The notes beneath the pieces are model-generated. The model saw only the letters and a list, made by a program, of their open reading frames with translations, was not told the origin of the DNA and searched no databases. Made by a program: the position numbers and the translations under genes. Source: Littorina saxatilis (lineage: Eukaryota > Mollusca > Gastropoda > Littorinimorpha > Littorinidae). Taken from it: 64,000 nucleotides of DNA. The stretch lies in NCBI RefSeq assembly GCF_037325665.1, contig NC_090251.1:23090398-23154397 (forward strand), read 5' to 3'. Positions 22,375 to 34,482 of this stretch are shown piece after piece; position 1 is the first letter of the stretch; each line of letters opens with the position of its first letter.

Positions 22375-25300
22375 GTCTGCCATTGATTCTATCGGTTTCA
22401 GGAACTTTTAGTTTTAAAGAAACTGTAGAGCAAGGAAAAACTTTTAACATCACTATGCCCATATATATACGGGAAGAAGTAGAGCCGAATGATACCCGGC
22501 TTCGCCGGGAAGAAGTAGAGCCGAATACCGGGAAGAAGTAGAGGAATACACGGCTTCGCCGGGATGAAAGCGTTATGGACAGTGACCTTCTAAAAATAGT
22601 AACGGGAATATCCGGCTTCGCCGGGATGAAAGCGTTGTGGACAGTGACCTTCTAAAAATAGTAACGGGAATATGGATTGACGCCACACGAAGGAAGGGAG
22701 ATAAACGCAAAACACTGGTCGTATATATATAGATAGAGAGAGAGAACATTTTTTAATTAGGCGCTGCGCTCTCCCAGTTTCCGTTGCGATGATAGCCAAT
22801 ACTGGCTCCTGCAACCTACCCTTACCTGACCAGACCAGTTTCGTCAGCAGATTAAGCTTGGCTTTGATCCTTGCTTTTTCACCCCCTTCCCCTGATGCAG
22901 ACCCAGTGAATGCAGGGATTGCCTTCAGCAACACAATTGAACTCACGCTCAGTGAGGGAAGTGAAATCTTTATGCGCCCACTGCTAACAGTCATGGCATG
23001 CAACATTTTCTTCATCTTTCCCCACTGCGTTTTCACATCCTAGCTAGGCATAAACAAAACTTTGCTCTGTTCCTCTCTCTCTCTCTCTGAGAGTCTCTCG
23101 CTCTCTGTATTCTCTCTCTCTCTCTGAGAGTCTCTCGCTCTATGTACTCTCTCTCTCTCTCTTCTGTTTTAAAATTTTTATTTTTTTTAGATATGAATAA
23201 ATATATATATATGTCATTAGAGTAGTCCCTCTCTGGGTGAGGGCTGGTTGAAAAAAAGCCTGTTTATATTGCTTATGCCACAACCCTCGTAAAATAAAAA
23301 ATGTTATTTGATTTGGTCTCTCAGACCTGGGAACCCATACGATTTCGCCGTATTTTGTACGCATGATTGTCTAGAATACGATCAGTACGTTCAGTGGGAA
23401 CAAAATACGACGAGAAAAATACCAAGGCTACTTTTCTTAACAAGCGCATCCCGAGGCCGATTCAGTATTTTGACACATGATTAGTTGTTGTCAGTAAACA
23501 TTGAAAGACGAATTTGTTTTTACATGTATTTGTAAACTTTATTAACGGTGCGACGGACGTGTGTGAAGCATGTTTGAATCATGGGTGTTCAAACGCGGTG
23601 TGATCGAGTACGCTCATTGTTTCTGAAAATACTCCAAGTTTGTCTAAGTATACTCCAAGTGCAAAACAGGGGTTCCCAGGTCTGGTCTCTCCTTTTATCT
23701 CGAGGGCAGTGGGTAGTGCACTTGCTTTGTAGCAAGTTCGTAGCTATCGGCGTGAGTTCGAATCTCAGGTTCGGTGAAGGATTTATTTTCCAGGGTCAAC
23801 TTTGTGCAGACTCGCGTCGGTATTTGAATGTGACTGTGTTCAAGATCCAAATCTCAAACAGAAAATCTCTTTAACTTGGAGAACAGAAAAACACGCAGTC
23901 CTCATCTCTCGCCACTTATCATCATGATTTTATCTTGATACTTTGTCTTTGACGAGACAAGCGTAATGCTGGCATGTCGAAGATGACAGCCACGGTGGGC
24001 ATGTATAAGTCTTATATCACATTACCCGCTAAAACCTCTTCAATAACCGCCTTTTATAGCTTCTGAGAACAATGAGACCTACACCTTTTAGCATGCCATA
24101 GCATCATTATATTTAGTCAAGTTTTGACTAAATATTTTAACATCGAGGGGGAATCGAAACGAGGGTCGTGGTGTATGTGCGTGTGTCTGTCTGTCTGTCT
24201 GTCTGTGTGTGTGTGTAGAGCGATTCAGACTAAACTACTGGACCGATCTTTATGAAATTTGACATGAGAGTTCCTGGGTATGAAATCCCCGAACGTTTTT
24301 TTCATTTTTTTGATAAATGTCTTTGATGACGTCATATCCGGCTTTTCGTGAAAGTTGAGGCGGCACTGTCACGCCCTCATTTTTCAACCAAATTGGTTGA
24401 AATTTTGGTCAAGTAATCTTCGACGAAGCCCGGACTTCGGTATTGCATTTCAGCTTGGTGGCTTAAAAATTAATTAATGACTTTGGTCATTAAAAATCTG
24501 AAAATTGTAAAAAAAAATAAAAATTTATAAAACGATCCAAATTTACGTTTATCTTATTCTCCATCATTTGCTGATTCCAAAAACATATAAATATGTAATA
24601 TTCGGATTAAAAACAAGCTCTGAAAATTAAATATATAAAAATTATTATCAAAATTAAATTGTCCAAATCAATTTAAAAACACTTTCATCTTATTCCTTGT
24701 CGGTTCCTGATTCCAAAAACATATAGATATGATATGTTTGGATTAAAAACACGCTCAGAAAGTTAAAACAAAGAGAGGTACAGAAAAGCGTGCTATCCTT
24801 CTCAGCGCAAGTACTACCCCGCTCTTCTTGTCAATTTCACTGCCTTTGCCATGAGCGGTGGACTGACGATGCTACGAGTATACGGTCTTGCTGAAAAATG
24901 GCATTGCGTTCAGTTTCATTCTGTGAGTTCGACAGCTACTTGACTAAATATTGTATTTTCGCCTTACGCGACTTGTTGTTAGACAAGATAGGTGAACAGT
25001 ACTTACTGTTTTTGGTACAAATGTGATTGTTCTTTCCTTTGACATGCAATACTTCTTCTTCTTCTTCTTCAGCGTTCCAGAATTGTCTGGTTACGTGTGA
25101 GCTCGTTTACCTTTCTTCTTCTCCTTCTTCTGCGTTCGTGGGCTGAAACTCCCCCGTACACTCGTGTTTTTTGCACGAGTGGAATTTTACGTGTATGACC
25201 GTTTTTTACCCCGCCATTTAGGCAGCCGTACGCCGTTTTCGGAGGAAGCATGCTGGGTATTTTTGTGTTTCTATAACCCACCGAACTCTGACATGGATTA

Positions 25301-28300
25301 CAGGATCTTTTCTGTGCGCACGTGGTCTTGTGCTTGCGTGTACACACGGGGGTGTTCGGACACCGAGGAGAGTCTGCACACAAAGTTGACTCTGAGAAAT
25401 AAATCTCTCGCCGAACGTGGGGACGAACTCACGCTGACTGCGGCCAACTGGATACAAATCCAGCGCGCTACCGACTGAGCTACATCCCCGCCCACTCGTT
25501 TACCCATTTGGGTTCCCCACACTATACTCTGAGAGCATAGTCAGCTCACTCCGCTTTCGTTGAGTAGGCATGCTGGGTATTTTTGTGTTTCCATAACCCG
25601 CCGAACTCCGACATGGATTACAGGATCTTTTCCGTGTGCACTTGGTCTTGTGCTTGCGTGTACACACGAAGGGGGTTAAGTCACTAGCAGGTCTGCACAT
25701 AAGTTGACCTGGGAGATCGGAAAAATCTCCACTCTTAACCCACCAGGCGGCAGCGACCAGGATTCAAACTCACGACCTCCCGATTAGGAGGCCGACGTCT
25801 TACCACCACATGCAATATTTATTTAGTGTTAGCTGTTCTGATTTTTTTTCGATTTTAATGCGGGAACCTTGCTTTTGTGAATTTGATTTGTGGAGGTGTC
25901 TGTTTTGTCTGTTCCACTGTATTGACACTACCTCGTATAAAATCATTATGTTTGCTGAACATGGTAGGAGAATAAATCACCTTATCACAAAGATCTGCAC
26001 TCAAACGCATCTGCATACAGACGTTTTTTATGACGGGTAGTAAAGACCTACAGGATGCTCAAAAATAATTTTTTTAAACACTTTTATTTTTTTGCAATTG
26101 CAGAGATAGGGGTGGGGTTGGCAGGATTTGGCATTGCATTCCTTTTCCTGGGGATGATGATGTTCTTTGACAAAGGCTTGCTGGCTATTGGAAATGTGAG
26201 TTATTTGTGTTCTTTACTCAGTGTAAACATTTCAGTGAAACAGTATGTCAACTTGACATGTTTTGGTGCTGAACTGGCTTGATGGTTAGTCAAAAAAACA
26301 CTTCCTTAGGATGTTAAAGATGTAATTCATTTTCATAACTTTATATGCTGTTTTTGTGTGATTTAAACCTCTCCTCTTCCTTTTTGTGAATATTTTTTTG
26401 GGTTCGTTTTATTATATCTAGTCAAGTTTTGACTAAATATTTTAACGTAGAGGGGGGAATCGAGACGAGGGTCGTGGTGTATGTGTGTGTGTCTGTCTGT
26501 CTGTCTGTGTGTGTGTGTAGAGCGATTCAGACTAAACTACTGGACCGATCTTTATGAAATTTGACATGAGAGTTCCTGGGTATGAAATCCCCATACGGTT
26601 TTTTCATTTTTTCAATAAATGTCTTTGATGACGTCATATCCGGCTTTTCATGAAAGTTGAGGCGGCACTGTCACGCTCTCATTTTTCAACCAAATTGGTT
26701 GAAATTTTGGTCAAGTAATCTTCGACGAAGGCCGGGGTTCGGTATTGCATTTCAGCTTGGTGGCTTAAAAACTAATGAGTGAGTTTGGTCATTAAAAATC
26801 TGAAAATTGTAAAAAAAAATATTTTTTTTATAAAACGATCCAAATTTACATACATCATATTCTTTATCATGTTCTGATTCCAAAAATATATAAATATGTT
26901 ATATTTGGATTAAAAACAAGCTCTGAAAATTAAAAATTTTAAAATTATTATCAAAATTAAATTGTCCAAATCAATTTAAAAACACTTTCATCTTATTCCT
27001 TGTCGGTTCCTGATTCCAAAAACATATAGATATGATATGTTTGGATTAAAAACACGCTCAGAAAGTTAAAACGAAGAGAGGTACAGAAAAGCGTGCTATC
27101 CTTCTCAGCGCAAGTACTACCCCGCTCTTCTTGTCAATTTCACTGCCTTTGCCGTGCGCGGTGGACTGACGATGCTACGAGTATACGGTCTTGCTGCGTT
27201 GCATTGCGTTCAGTTTCATTCTGTGAGTTCGACAGCTACTTGACTAAATGTTGTATTTTCGGCTTACGCGACTTGTTATTAAACAGAGAGCCTTATCCAT
27301 TGAAGTCTGGCATATTCTAATGTTCACAAATGATTTGGTTTTCAGATACTTTTCATCTGTGGGCTGACCTTCGTCATAGGTCTGGAGAGAACATTTAGAT
27401 TTTTCTTCCAGAAGCACAAGGTTAAAGCTACTGGCTTCTTTGCTGGCGGCATCTTGATTGTCTTGCTGGGCTGGCCAGTAGTTGGAATGATTCTGGAAAT
27501 GTATGGCTTCTTTTTACTCTTCGGGTGAGTTTGCTGGATCATGCATATTCAGTGAGATGCACACCTTTCAGTTACACGTATTTCAGCATCTTGGAAACAA
27601 ATGTGAATGATGTGCAATGTTCCACATCCTCCAGATATCCGAGTGTATCCCAGGGATTTTCATCTTTTCTCCAACAAAAACAAAACAACAAAAAAGGGGT
27701 AGGGGGGGGGGGGGGCTTCATACCTCCAGCCAAATGAAATAGGAAAACTTAATTTTAAGTTTGTATAATATTTGGGAAATTTATAAGCAATCGTTTGTAG
27801 CACTGAAGTCATTATTTGTTAACGTTGAGCAGTGTTAGTGACGGCGTTAGTGATACTGATACATGTACTGAAAACATGGCTGGTGGCTGAACTGTTTCTC
27901 TGGCACACACTAAAGTCGTGACAACTGGATATCAATGCTGCATGTAACATTAATAGGATTACAGCACCTTCCTGCTGGCAGGCTGGTCCATTGATCATCT
28001 CCTGTGACAAATGCTCTTTATTGATTTGTTTTGGATGAGTCTAAAATGGTGTTGCTAACACTTTCCTGCTGACTGGAAAATGGTTCGGAAAGAAAAAATA
28101 AAATGCTTCATGACCCACCTCATGTAGTTTTATACTCCATTCATCTTGGCTTATCAAGAAAAGTCAAGAGTTTTACATGTTTGGGATGCAAGTGTGTTGA
28201 TGTTCTTAATGTTAAAATGTCCGTCTGTTTCAGAAAGTAGACATCATTTACAAATGGTAATTGGTATGATATATGATATATTTCTATTTTCAGCGGTTTC

Positions 28301-28896
28301 GTCCCAGTTGCTGTAAACTTTTTGCGGCGAGTACCAGTGGTAGGGACTATACTCAACCTGCCTGGAATTCGATCAGTAAGTTCTTTCTACAGTCTTTTCC
28401 TTTTCTTTAGGTCTGAGTCAACTCAAGCTTTTGTTGTATGGAGTCACTATTGTTGTATTACTATGAAGCAACGAGTAAAGCCCCGTTGTTATTTTTTCTG
28501 CAGTCATTGCTTGTGCAAATCTTTAAACAAACCACTAAATGTTATTACTTGAAGGGTCACCACTAGTTGTTGAATCTGTGAGGACTGCAGCCATGGCAAC
28601 GACAACAACAACACAATACATGAACATAATGCTATTTTCTCCACAAAGTGTTTTCCAGTGAAAATATGACAGTAATGAAAGGTAAGAAGATGAGCATGTA
28701 ATGAACCTTTCAAATTTGTGAGTAAAATAAGTGTGGAATAAGAAATCATTGTGAAACTTCTAAAAATATGTTTTTTAATGTACCGTATTTACATTGTCTA
28801 ATTTGCAGCAGAGTTAGGAAATATAAGATGATTTATTGTTCTTTTTCTCCTTTGCAGCTTGCAGACAGGGCGGGAGAGTCAAACTCTATGGTATAA
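22129..28896 (+). CDS. GOLT1B: Got1/GOLT1 vesicle transport protein (5 exons)
   Basis: Small four-helix membrane protein of the Got1/Sft2 family, acting in ER-Golgi and Golgi traffic. Exons 22129-22153, 26104-26195, 27346-27524, 28294-28375 and 28858-28896 have AG/GT borders and consistent phases and give exactly 138 codons, the length of human GOLT1B. It starts MMQITDFQKIGVGLAGFG (human MISLTDTQKIGMGLTGFG). Hydrophobic segments lie near residues 10-30, 35-53, 66-83 and 84-102. RRVPVVGTILNLPGIRS and the C-terminus GESNSMV match the family closely. The first of two adjacent ATGs gives the human-like N-terminal length. Introns 1 and 2 are large and filled with mobile elements. The product is closer to GOLT1B than GOLT1A at the C-terminus, but one invertebrate gene may stand for both. 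Confidence 0.95.
22313..22373. repeat. (CT)n microsatellite
   Basis: Pure CT dinucleotides after a C run, in GOLT1 intron 1. Confidence 0.95.
22490..22680. repeat. tandem units with C(TTCG)G hairpins
   Basis: CCCGGCTTCGCCGGG or a close form occurs three times (22496, 22550, 22610). The last two are followed by ATGAAAGCGTTATGGACAGT and CTAAAAATAGTAACGGGAAT, making a 60-odd-bp tandem repeat. Shorter GAAGAAGTAGAGCCGAAT repeats precede it. As RNA each palindrome would be a stem closed by a UUCG tetraloop. Confidence 0.8.
22740..23040 (-). other. unidentified coding-like fragment
   Basis: On the minus strand an open stretch reads through QWGKMKKMLHAMTVSSGRI, IPAFTGSASGEGGEKARIKA and VLAIIATETGRAQRLI. 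Amino-acid composition is protein-like rather than repeat-like, but I do not recognise the family, and it merges into low-complexity sequence at the far end. It lies in GOLT1 intron 1, antisense to it. It could be a relic of a transposon-borne or processed gene. No function is proposed. Confidence 0.3.
23200..23314 (+). mobile_element. retroelement 3' tail fragment (ends GTAAAATAAAA)
   Basis: CTCTGGGTGAGGGCTGGTTG, GCTTATGCCACAACCCTCGT and AAAATAAAAA form a short module. The same module, inverted and ending in (TTTGA)n-like repeats, occurs at 43735-43830. Short length and variable simple-repeat tail suggest the 3' end of a SINE or LINE. Confidence 0.6.
23315..23691. mobile_element. hAT-like non-autonomous element, 8-bp target duplication
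   Basis: AGACCTGGGAACCC at the left is mirrored by GGGTTCCCAGGTCT at the right (23323-23683). GGTCTCTC lies on both sides (23315-23322, 23684-23691). An 8-bp duplication fits the hAT superfamily. No transposase frame in its 361 bp. Confidence 0.8.
23692..23835 (+). mobile_element. SINE head fragment
   Basis: TCTCGAGGGCAGTGGGTAGT, a central stem, and GTGAGTTCGAATCTCAGGTT give tRNA-like A and B boxes, followed by the AGGGTCAACTTTGTGCAGAC body seen in other SINEs here. The 3' part is missing. Confidence 0.6.
24111..24976 (+). mobile_element. ACAAG/hairpin repeat family 1, copy 2 (GOLT1 intron 1)
   Basis: Opposite orientation to the copy at 13879: it opens with the hairpin TTTAGTCAAGTTTTGACTAAA and closes with CGCCTTACGCGACTTGT. 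Includes a TCTG/GT microsatellite block and TGACGTCA at 24327-24334. Confidence 0.85.
25102..25504 (-). mobile_element. full-length tRNA-headed SINE with clear target duplication (GOLT1 intron 1)
   Basis: Read on the minus strand it has the GGGCGGGGATGTAGCTCAG head, a body containing GTAATCCATGTCAGAGTTCG and GTTTCAGCCCACGAACGC, and a (GAA)n tail. CTCGTTTACC is present at 25102-25111 and 25495-25504. The element itself is 25112-25494, 383 bp. Confidence 0.9.
25560..25811 (-). mobile_element. SINE with a different tRNA head, tail missing
   Basis: Same body as the preceding SINE but headed by GTGGTAAGACGTCGGCCTCC and CGCCTGGTGGGTTAAGAGTG, the head type also seen at 33909 and, more diverged, at 41170. 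The 3' tail module is absent. About 55 bp separate it from the neighbouring SINE. Confidence 0.8.
26416..27276 (+). mobile_element. ACAAG/hairpin repeat family 1, copy 3 (GOLT1 intron 2)
   Basis: Same orientation and length as copy 2. The terminal ATTTAG is changed to ATCTAG. TGACGTCA at 26629-26636. Its right end lies 69 bp upstream of GOLT1 exon 3. Confidence 0.85.
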
Positions 28897-29383
28897 TAGC
28901 TTTCCTTGTTGTCTGGTGCCAGCGGTGTGGGTATTTGTCTCTGCGTGTGCATGTCAATGAATGTGTATTTGTGTGTGAGAGAGAGAGTGGGTATGTGTGT
29001 GTGTGTGTGTGCATTATTTAATGTGCCAGCAGCTTTGCAAGGCAGTATGGTAAATCTCATCATTATGAGATTCAGTGGGTTCTGGCAAGTTGGATGCAGT
29101 GTGGGGGGGGGGGGGGGTCAAATGCAATTGTAGTGATTCACATGGAAGTGAAAGTTTTTGTGTGTGTACCCTGTGCGTTTTGTAATGTTAATTTGAAATT
29201 CAGTAAAACATTAATGTGAGTTTTGTTATATGTTTGTAAAGGAGTGTTTGCAACTCCATAAGGAAATGTTGCATGTATTACGTGTTTCATCTCACATTAT
29301 TTTGTTTTTGTTTGTTTTTGCAATATGATCAGAATGTTTGTTGTTACGATCTTATGTACCCTTGAAAAAAGTAGACTCTAACT

Positions 29384-29528
29384 TATTATCATGGGTGGGA
29401 TTATTCCGGAAATCCGGATTTGTAATGTCTGTGGTGACGTTTTTTTGGTTGTTAATTATACAAATCCTTCAGCATCTGGGGGCCCCCTCCAGGATTCATG
29501 ACATTATTCAGTCCCACCCATGTATTAT
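29384..29528. mobile_element. 133-bp TIR element with 6-bp duplication TATTAT
   Basis: CATGGGTGGGATTATTCCGG is mirrored by GTCCCACCCATG at the right end (29390-29522). TATTAT lies on both sides (29384-29389, 29523-29528). Too short to code. Confidence 0.8.
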
Positions 29529-29937
29529 TCTAACAGTTGTCCTGAGCATTATTTTATGAATGAGATTATTTTTGCAAATTTCACTACAAGCATTTTTGGA
29601 TCACACGCCTTAGTTTGGGATGTGTTGCAATCATGTGTAGATTGGCGTTGCCACATCTGTGGTCCCTTAGTTTTAAGAACTCAAACAAATTCTACTTAAA
29701 ATAAAGCTTTCAGCTATTTTAAGGGCTGTCTTAAAATGGAGATTATGCAAGTGTGGAGGCTTTCTACTGAGAAATCCTGAGAAATAAATCTGGAAAAAGA
29801 AAAGGTCTTAAATTAGAGGTATCACTGAATCAATACTACCATGATGAATAATGATTAAAAAAAACTTTGCCACCATATCCATTGGTTTCATTCACTGATG
29901 CATACTCTTTTTTTTCATGTTTTTTTTTATTTCACTG

Positions 29938-30126
29938 TGAAATTCCATCTCACACGGCATTAAGTCTCAGGAAACATGAATACACGCATGCAGGAAAGAA
30001 AAAAAAATATGGGTAGCGCCGTATTGTATGGCAGCTCGCTTTTTCCAGGGAGAAAGCAGCCCGAATTTCCATGAGGGTAACCTCACTGGACTATAAATCT
30101 TATCCAATCCAATCCAATCCAATCCA
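29938..30126 (+). mobile_element. SINE 3' part with (AATCC)n tail
   Basis: TTCCATCTCACACGGCATTA matches the 3' body of the SINEs at 35131 and 60013. It is followed by GTAGCGCCGTATTGTATGGC, a TATAAATCTTA stretch and tandem AATCC units. The head is missing. Confidence 0.6.
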
Positions 30127-30650
30127 AACTGAGCTTTGAAGAACAAAGTAATTTGTCTGGTTAAAATACAAGATCTCTCTGTTTATTTTATGTTGAAAGA
30201 AATTTTCCCACCTTCACATATTGAAAAAAAAAGAAAAGAGTATGGGTCACCCTCACTTTCTAAAATGACATATGTTCTGGAAACAAAGCTGAGTGTGTAT
30301 GGATGATCTATTATTGTACATGTAGTACGTACGTGTTGCTGATGCGTGTGATTTCTGCATACTCATGAGTATATGAACTGAAATTCAAGGGATGAAGTGG
30401 ATTACATCAACTTACTGGTATAAATGGTTGTTGCACAAATTAAGGCATGCATGGAAAGTTGCCTGCTTAACCTTGCTGACATTTTTGAGTGTTTAATTAC
30501 AAACAGTACTTGTTTATGTTATGCATGATACGAATAAAGTTAAAACCAAGTTGACTGCATTTTTGTGGGGGCTGTTTTCTTGTTTTTTTTGTGTGTTCTG
30601 CGCTGTTATCCTTTACTGTTACAATGTTTGTTTTGTATTCTCATGTTTAT

Positions 30651-30654
<4 letters not shown>

Positions 30655-30727
<73 letters not shown>

Positions 30728-30730
30728 TTC
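30655..30730. repeat. (CT)n microsatellite
   Basis: CT dinucleotides with a few TTT interruptions. Overlapping reading frames in three frames are artefacts. Confidence 0.95.
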
Positions 30731-31312
30731 AAATTTATTTCATCTCTCTCCATTTGGAAGTCAAGATCACTCCGTCCATACGTTGTAACAACATTTTCTT
30801 TCTGTCTTTTGCAGGATAAAGTTTGAGTGTGTGAGCTTTACACTTTCCTTTTTTCTCTTTGTTTTCCCTCCTTTGTTATTTGTAAATGCCAAAATATTGT
30901 GAGTGTCCTGGATTGTATGTTGTCAACTTTGGTTACCTATCATTCTGACTTTCGCGGGTAATACAAAATTGTATCATTTCATTATTGACCAAAATCCATG
31001 TTCATTTCCATAAACTTGAATGAATAATTGTTCAGTATGTTTGAAAGTAGAATACTTGTAAAGATAAATAAATACCATAAAAACTGAAAGAAGAAGTAAA
31101 AAAAAAACCACACACTAGGAGAATGCATGCAAGAAAGAAAGTGCATCTGAAAAGAAATCGCTAATGCCTTGTAAAGAGAAAAGAAAACCTTCAGCTGTGT
31201 ACTCGAAACAGGATTGAAAAGAATCAGACTGCGAACTAATCGCCAGTATTATTTGGCAATATAATGTTATTAACCTTTAAATCAATATTGACACTCTTTG
31301 CTTTGAGAGATT

Positions 31313-31867
31313 ATTTATCAGGCATGGGAATTGTCCGCCGAACGGAAAAAAAAATTTTCCGCCGAAAATGCAAAAGTGTCCGCCGAAAAAATAAAGGGGG
31401 GAGGCACACAAAAAAAGCACCGGTTACTTTTGCCTTTGCGCAAAAGTCCGCGAAAACTTTCCGTACTTTGTTCACGCACTGCCTCAGTTACTTGAACTTT
31501 TATGTTTGAAAGTAAACCAGATTGCACAGATTGTGTTACAAGTTACATTTTCCTGTTTGTCTCAACAGATCAAATTTTTTAACAAATTTAAACCATATAA
31601 TACATGTATATATTTTTTTTCTTCAAAAAAGAAAAAATTGGTACTAAAAACTCTGATTCTAAAAACAGAATTTAATGGCAAACTTGGAGCTCAGATGACA
31701 CCAGATTGCACCATCTGGGTTCTTTGGAGAATTTTTTTTCCGGGGGGGCATGCCCCTGGACCCCCCTAGTAAGGCTAGGCGCTTCGCTCCGTCGACTTGA
31801 CGCTTCGCGTCTTCAGTTATAAATTTTCAGCCTTTTTTACAATTTTCAATTCCCATGCCTGATTTAT
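31313..31867. mobile_element. CAGGCATGGGAATTG element, copy 1, 6-bp duplication ATTTAT
   Basis: CAGGCATGGGAATTG at the left end is exactly inverted at the right (31319-31861, 543 bp). ATTTAT flanks both sides (31313-31318, 31862-31867). Inside are GTCCGCCGAACGG and CGCTTCGCGTCTTCAGTTAT segments shared with copies at 55459 and 60757. No transposase. Confidence 0.85.
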
Positions 31868-33515
31868 AGACTTCGAGGACATGGGAGGAATGACAACAGC
31901 TGTATTTTGTAACTTAATTGTAAACAAACAGCTTCTATTCCGCTGCTTACCTGAATGAATGCTTCACTGAATCTCAAGCAAGAGAAGAAACATTTTCTCT
32001 TTATTTACCTGAAATGTGTGTGTGGTTCTGGTATTTCTGGGTTTCAGCTCTTTTCTTCTTCACGCTGTCATCTGTTTTCTCCTATCAGCTCTTGAAAATT
32101 GTAGTGTAACATCAAACATGATATGACAGACTGTTTCTGCTTTTATGGGTAACTCTGAACATTTAAAGATATATATATATATATATATGAATTGAAGGAG
32201 CTGCTCAACATTAAAAATCAAAAATGAATGAACATTATTAGTTTCAACCAGAAATCCGCCATAATACATTGGTTTTTTATGCAGTATCATTCACCATTAG
32301 TTCTGTGTGGTAAGTGTCATTAACACAATAACAGCATGAATAACAAATTAAGAAAACGCTAATAAGGCAGTACATGTAGTACATATAATTCTGGGAATCT
32401 TTTGTTGGTCTGCTCCTTTAATTTAATGGTGACGGGAAGGGTGTTTAGATGGGAACAGGTATTTAGGAAGTTGCGTTGTCTTTAATGGTGAAGGAAAGAA
32501 AAAACATTTTGTGATAAGGGTTAAAGTACTGCGACCATTTTGGAAGGTTAATACAGTACAGCTGGATATATACTCGCAGTTACATTTAAATCTTACCCTC
32601 ATTGAAATGTCAGGATATGTAACTATCTGAGACAGATTGCTCAAGGGATTTGAAGATATGATTTCAATATGTGTGGCATGCCTGTACATGTATATATATA
32701 TAGTTAAAATCTACCAGCCAGTTGCTAGAGTTACATGTACATGTACCTGCTTTGATATAGTCCAAGAATGAGGGATTGCTTCTACTTGTAGCTGTACTAG
32801 CTTACCACATGTCATTCTGTAGATACAACACAGTTCATGGGCATTGTATTTTCTTGTAGAACCTGAACAAAGTGTCGTTCTTGCTCCTGGTCCTTCTTCT
32901 TTACCTTTCGCTTGGACAAAACGAAAGAATGTGTTTGCATTCTACAGTCTTGTGTTCACGTCTAAAAGAATCTTATGAGATATTGTGCAGTTCACTTTGT
33001 CAGTTGATGCACATGTCTTTCATGATTGCTCCTATAGTATTTAATTTCAGTGAAAGTGAAGAGTGACACTGCCAGGGAAAGTGAAAAATTATAACGTAAC
33101 GATGCAACCACTGTTGTTTCCAATGCAATTTCTGATGGGTACCGGTATTTTATGTTTATGTTCTTCCTGAATAAACCTGAATGTGAAAATGCACATGGGT
33201 TATGCAAGAAAACTGTATTCTTTGCAAATTGCAGTTCATTGTGTGGTAGAACAAAAATGATTTAAAAAACGTATTAAGTCTTTTGTTTTGAATGTTTCAC
33301 CAGCTTGAAAAATGTCTTATAATCAGTCAAGCTGTTTAATGTACTTCAGGAACATTTATTTAGCTTAATTTTTCGTGTTTTTTTTTTACATTTAGTCAAG
33401 TTTTGACTAAATATTTTAACGTAGAGGGGGGAATCGAGACGAGGGTGTAGTGTATGTGTGTGTGTAGAGCGATTTAGAGAAAACTACTAGACCGATGAAA
33501 TTTTACATGGGAGTT

Positions 33516-33921
33516 CCTGGGTATGATCTTCTTCTTCTGCGTTCATGGGCTGAAACTCCCATGTACACTCGTGTTTTTACACGAGTGGAATTTTACGTGT
33601 ATGACCGTTTTTACCCCGCCATTTAGGCAGCCACACGCCGCTTTCGGAGGAAGCATGCTGGGTATTTTCGTGTTTCCATAACCCACCGAACTCTGACATG
33701 GATTACAGGATCTTTTCCGTGCGCACTTGGTCTTGTGGTTGCGTGTACACACGAAGGGGGATAAGTCACTAGCAGGTCTCCACACAAGTTGACCTGGGAG
33801 ATCGGAAAAATCTCCACTCTTAACCCACCAGGCGGCCGCGGCCGGGATTCGAACCCTCAACCTTCCGATTACGAGGCCGACGTCTTACCACCCCGCCACA
33901 GCGCCCGTCCCTGGGTATGAT
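33516..33921 (-). mobile_element. SINE nested in the family 1 copy, 12-bp target duplication
   Basis: Minus-strand tRNA-headed SINE (33528-33909): head GTGGTAAGACGTCGGCCTCG with GGGTTCGAATCCC as B box, body as in 25112-25494, (GAA)n tail. CCTGGGTATGAT is duplicated at 33516-33527 and 33910-33921, and the uninterrupted host sequence is visible in the other family 1 copies. Confidence 0.95.
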
Positions 33922-34235
33922 ATCCCCAGACGTTTTTTTCATTTTTTTGATAAATGTCTTTGATGACGTCATATCCGGCTTTTCGTGAAAGTTGAGGCGG
34001 CACTGTCACGCTCTCATTTTTAAACCAAATTGGTTGAAATTTTGGTAAAGTAATTTTCGACGACGCCCGGACTTTGGTATTGCATTTCAGCTTGGAGGCT
34101 TACAAATTAATTAATGAGTTTGCTCATTAAAGTTGTCATTAAAATCGATTTTTCGCAAACAGATTTAAAATTGATTGCATCGTATTCTTCATGACATTCT
34201 GAATCTAAAAATATTTACAGATGTCATGGTTACTC

Positions 34236-34482
34236 TTAACCCTTAGGCTGGTTGTCGCGACATATGTCGCGCTACTTTACGTATACTGTCACCTGGTTGT
34301 CATGTCACCTGGTTGTCACGACATATGTCGCGCTACTGGCTCAGTCTGTTTGGTCGGTTCCGATTACCTCCCATGGCTGCGAAAATCTATATGACCGTTT
34401 TTGTTATTTTTCTCTCTGTTATTGTTAATTCACCAGTGGCTATGTAACATGTGTTACAGAATTGCACCAGTGTAAGGGTTAA
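34236..34482. mobile_element. TTAA-flanked piggyBac-like MITE nested in the family 1 copy
   Basis: TTAA then CCCTTAGGCTGGT at the left, ACCAGTGTAAGGG then TTAA at the right (239 bp between). Within it GACATATGTCGCGCTACT occurs twice. CCCTT termini with TTAA duplication suit piggyBac. Non-coding. Confidence 0.75.

Noticed and set aside
25437-25494. tRNA gene on the minus strand (GGGCGGGGATGTAGCTCAG...)
   Set aside because: The same tRNA-like block heads several dispersed SINE copies, is followed by a SINE body and tail with target duplications, and its arms are imperfect.
31264-31527. Short frames repeated at 31318 and 55860 as a conserved gene
   Set aside because: Both are parts of the CAGGCATGGGAATTG terminal-inverted-repeat element, in opposite orientation.
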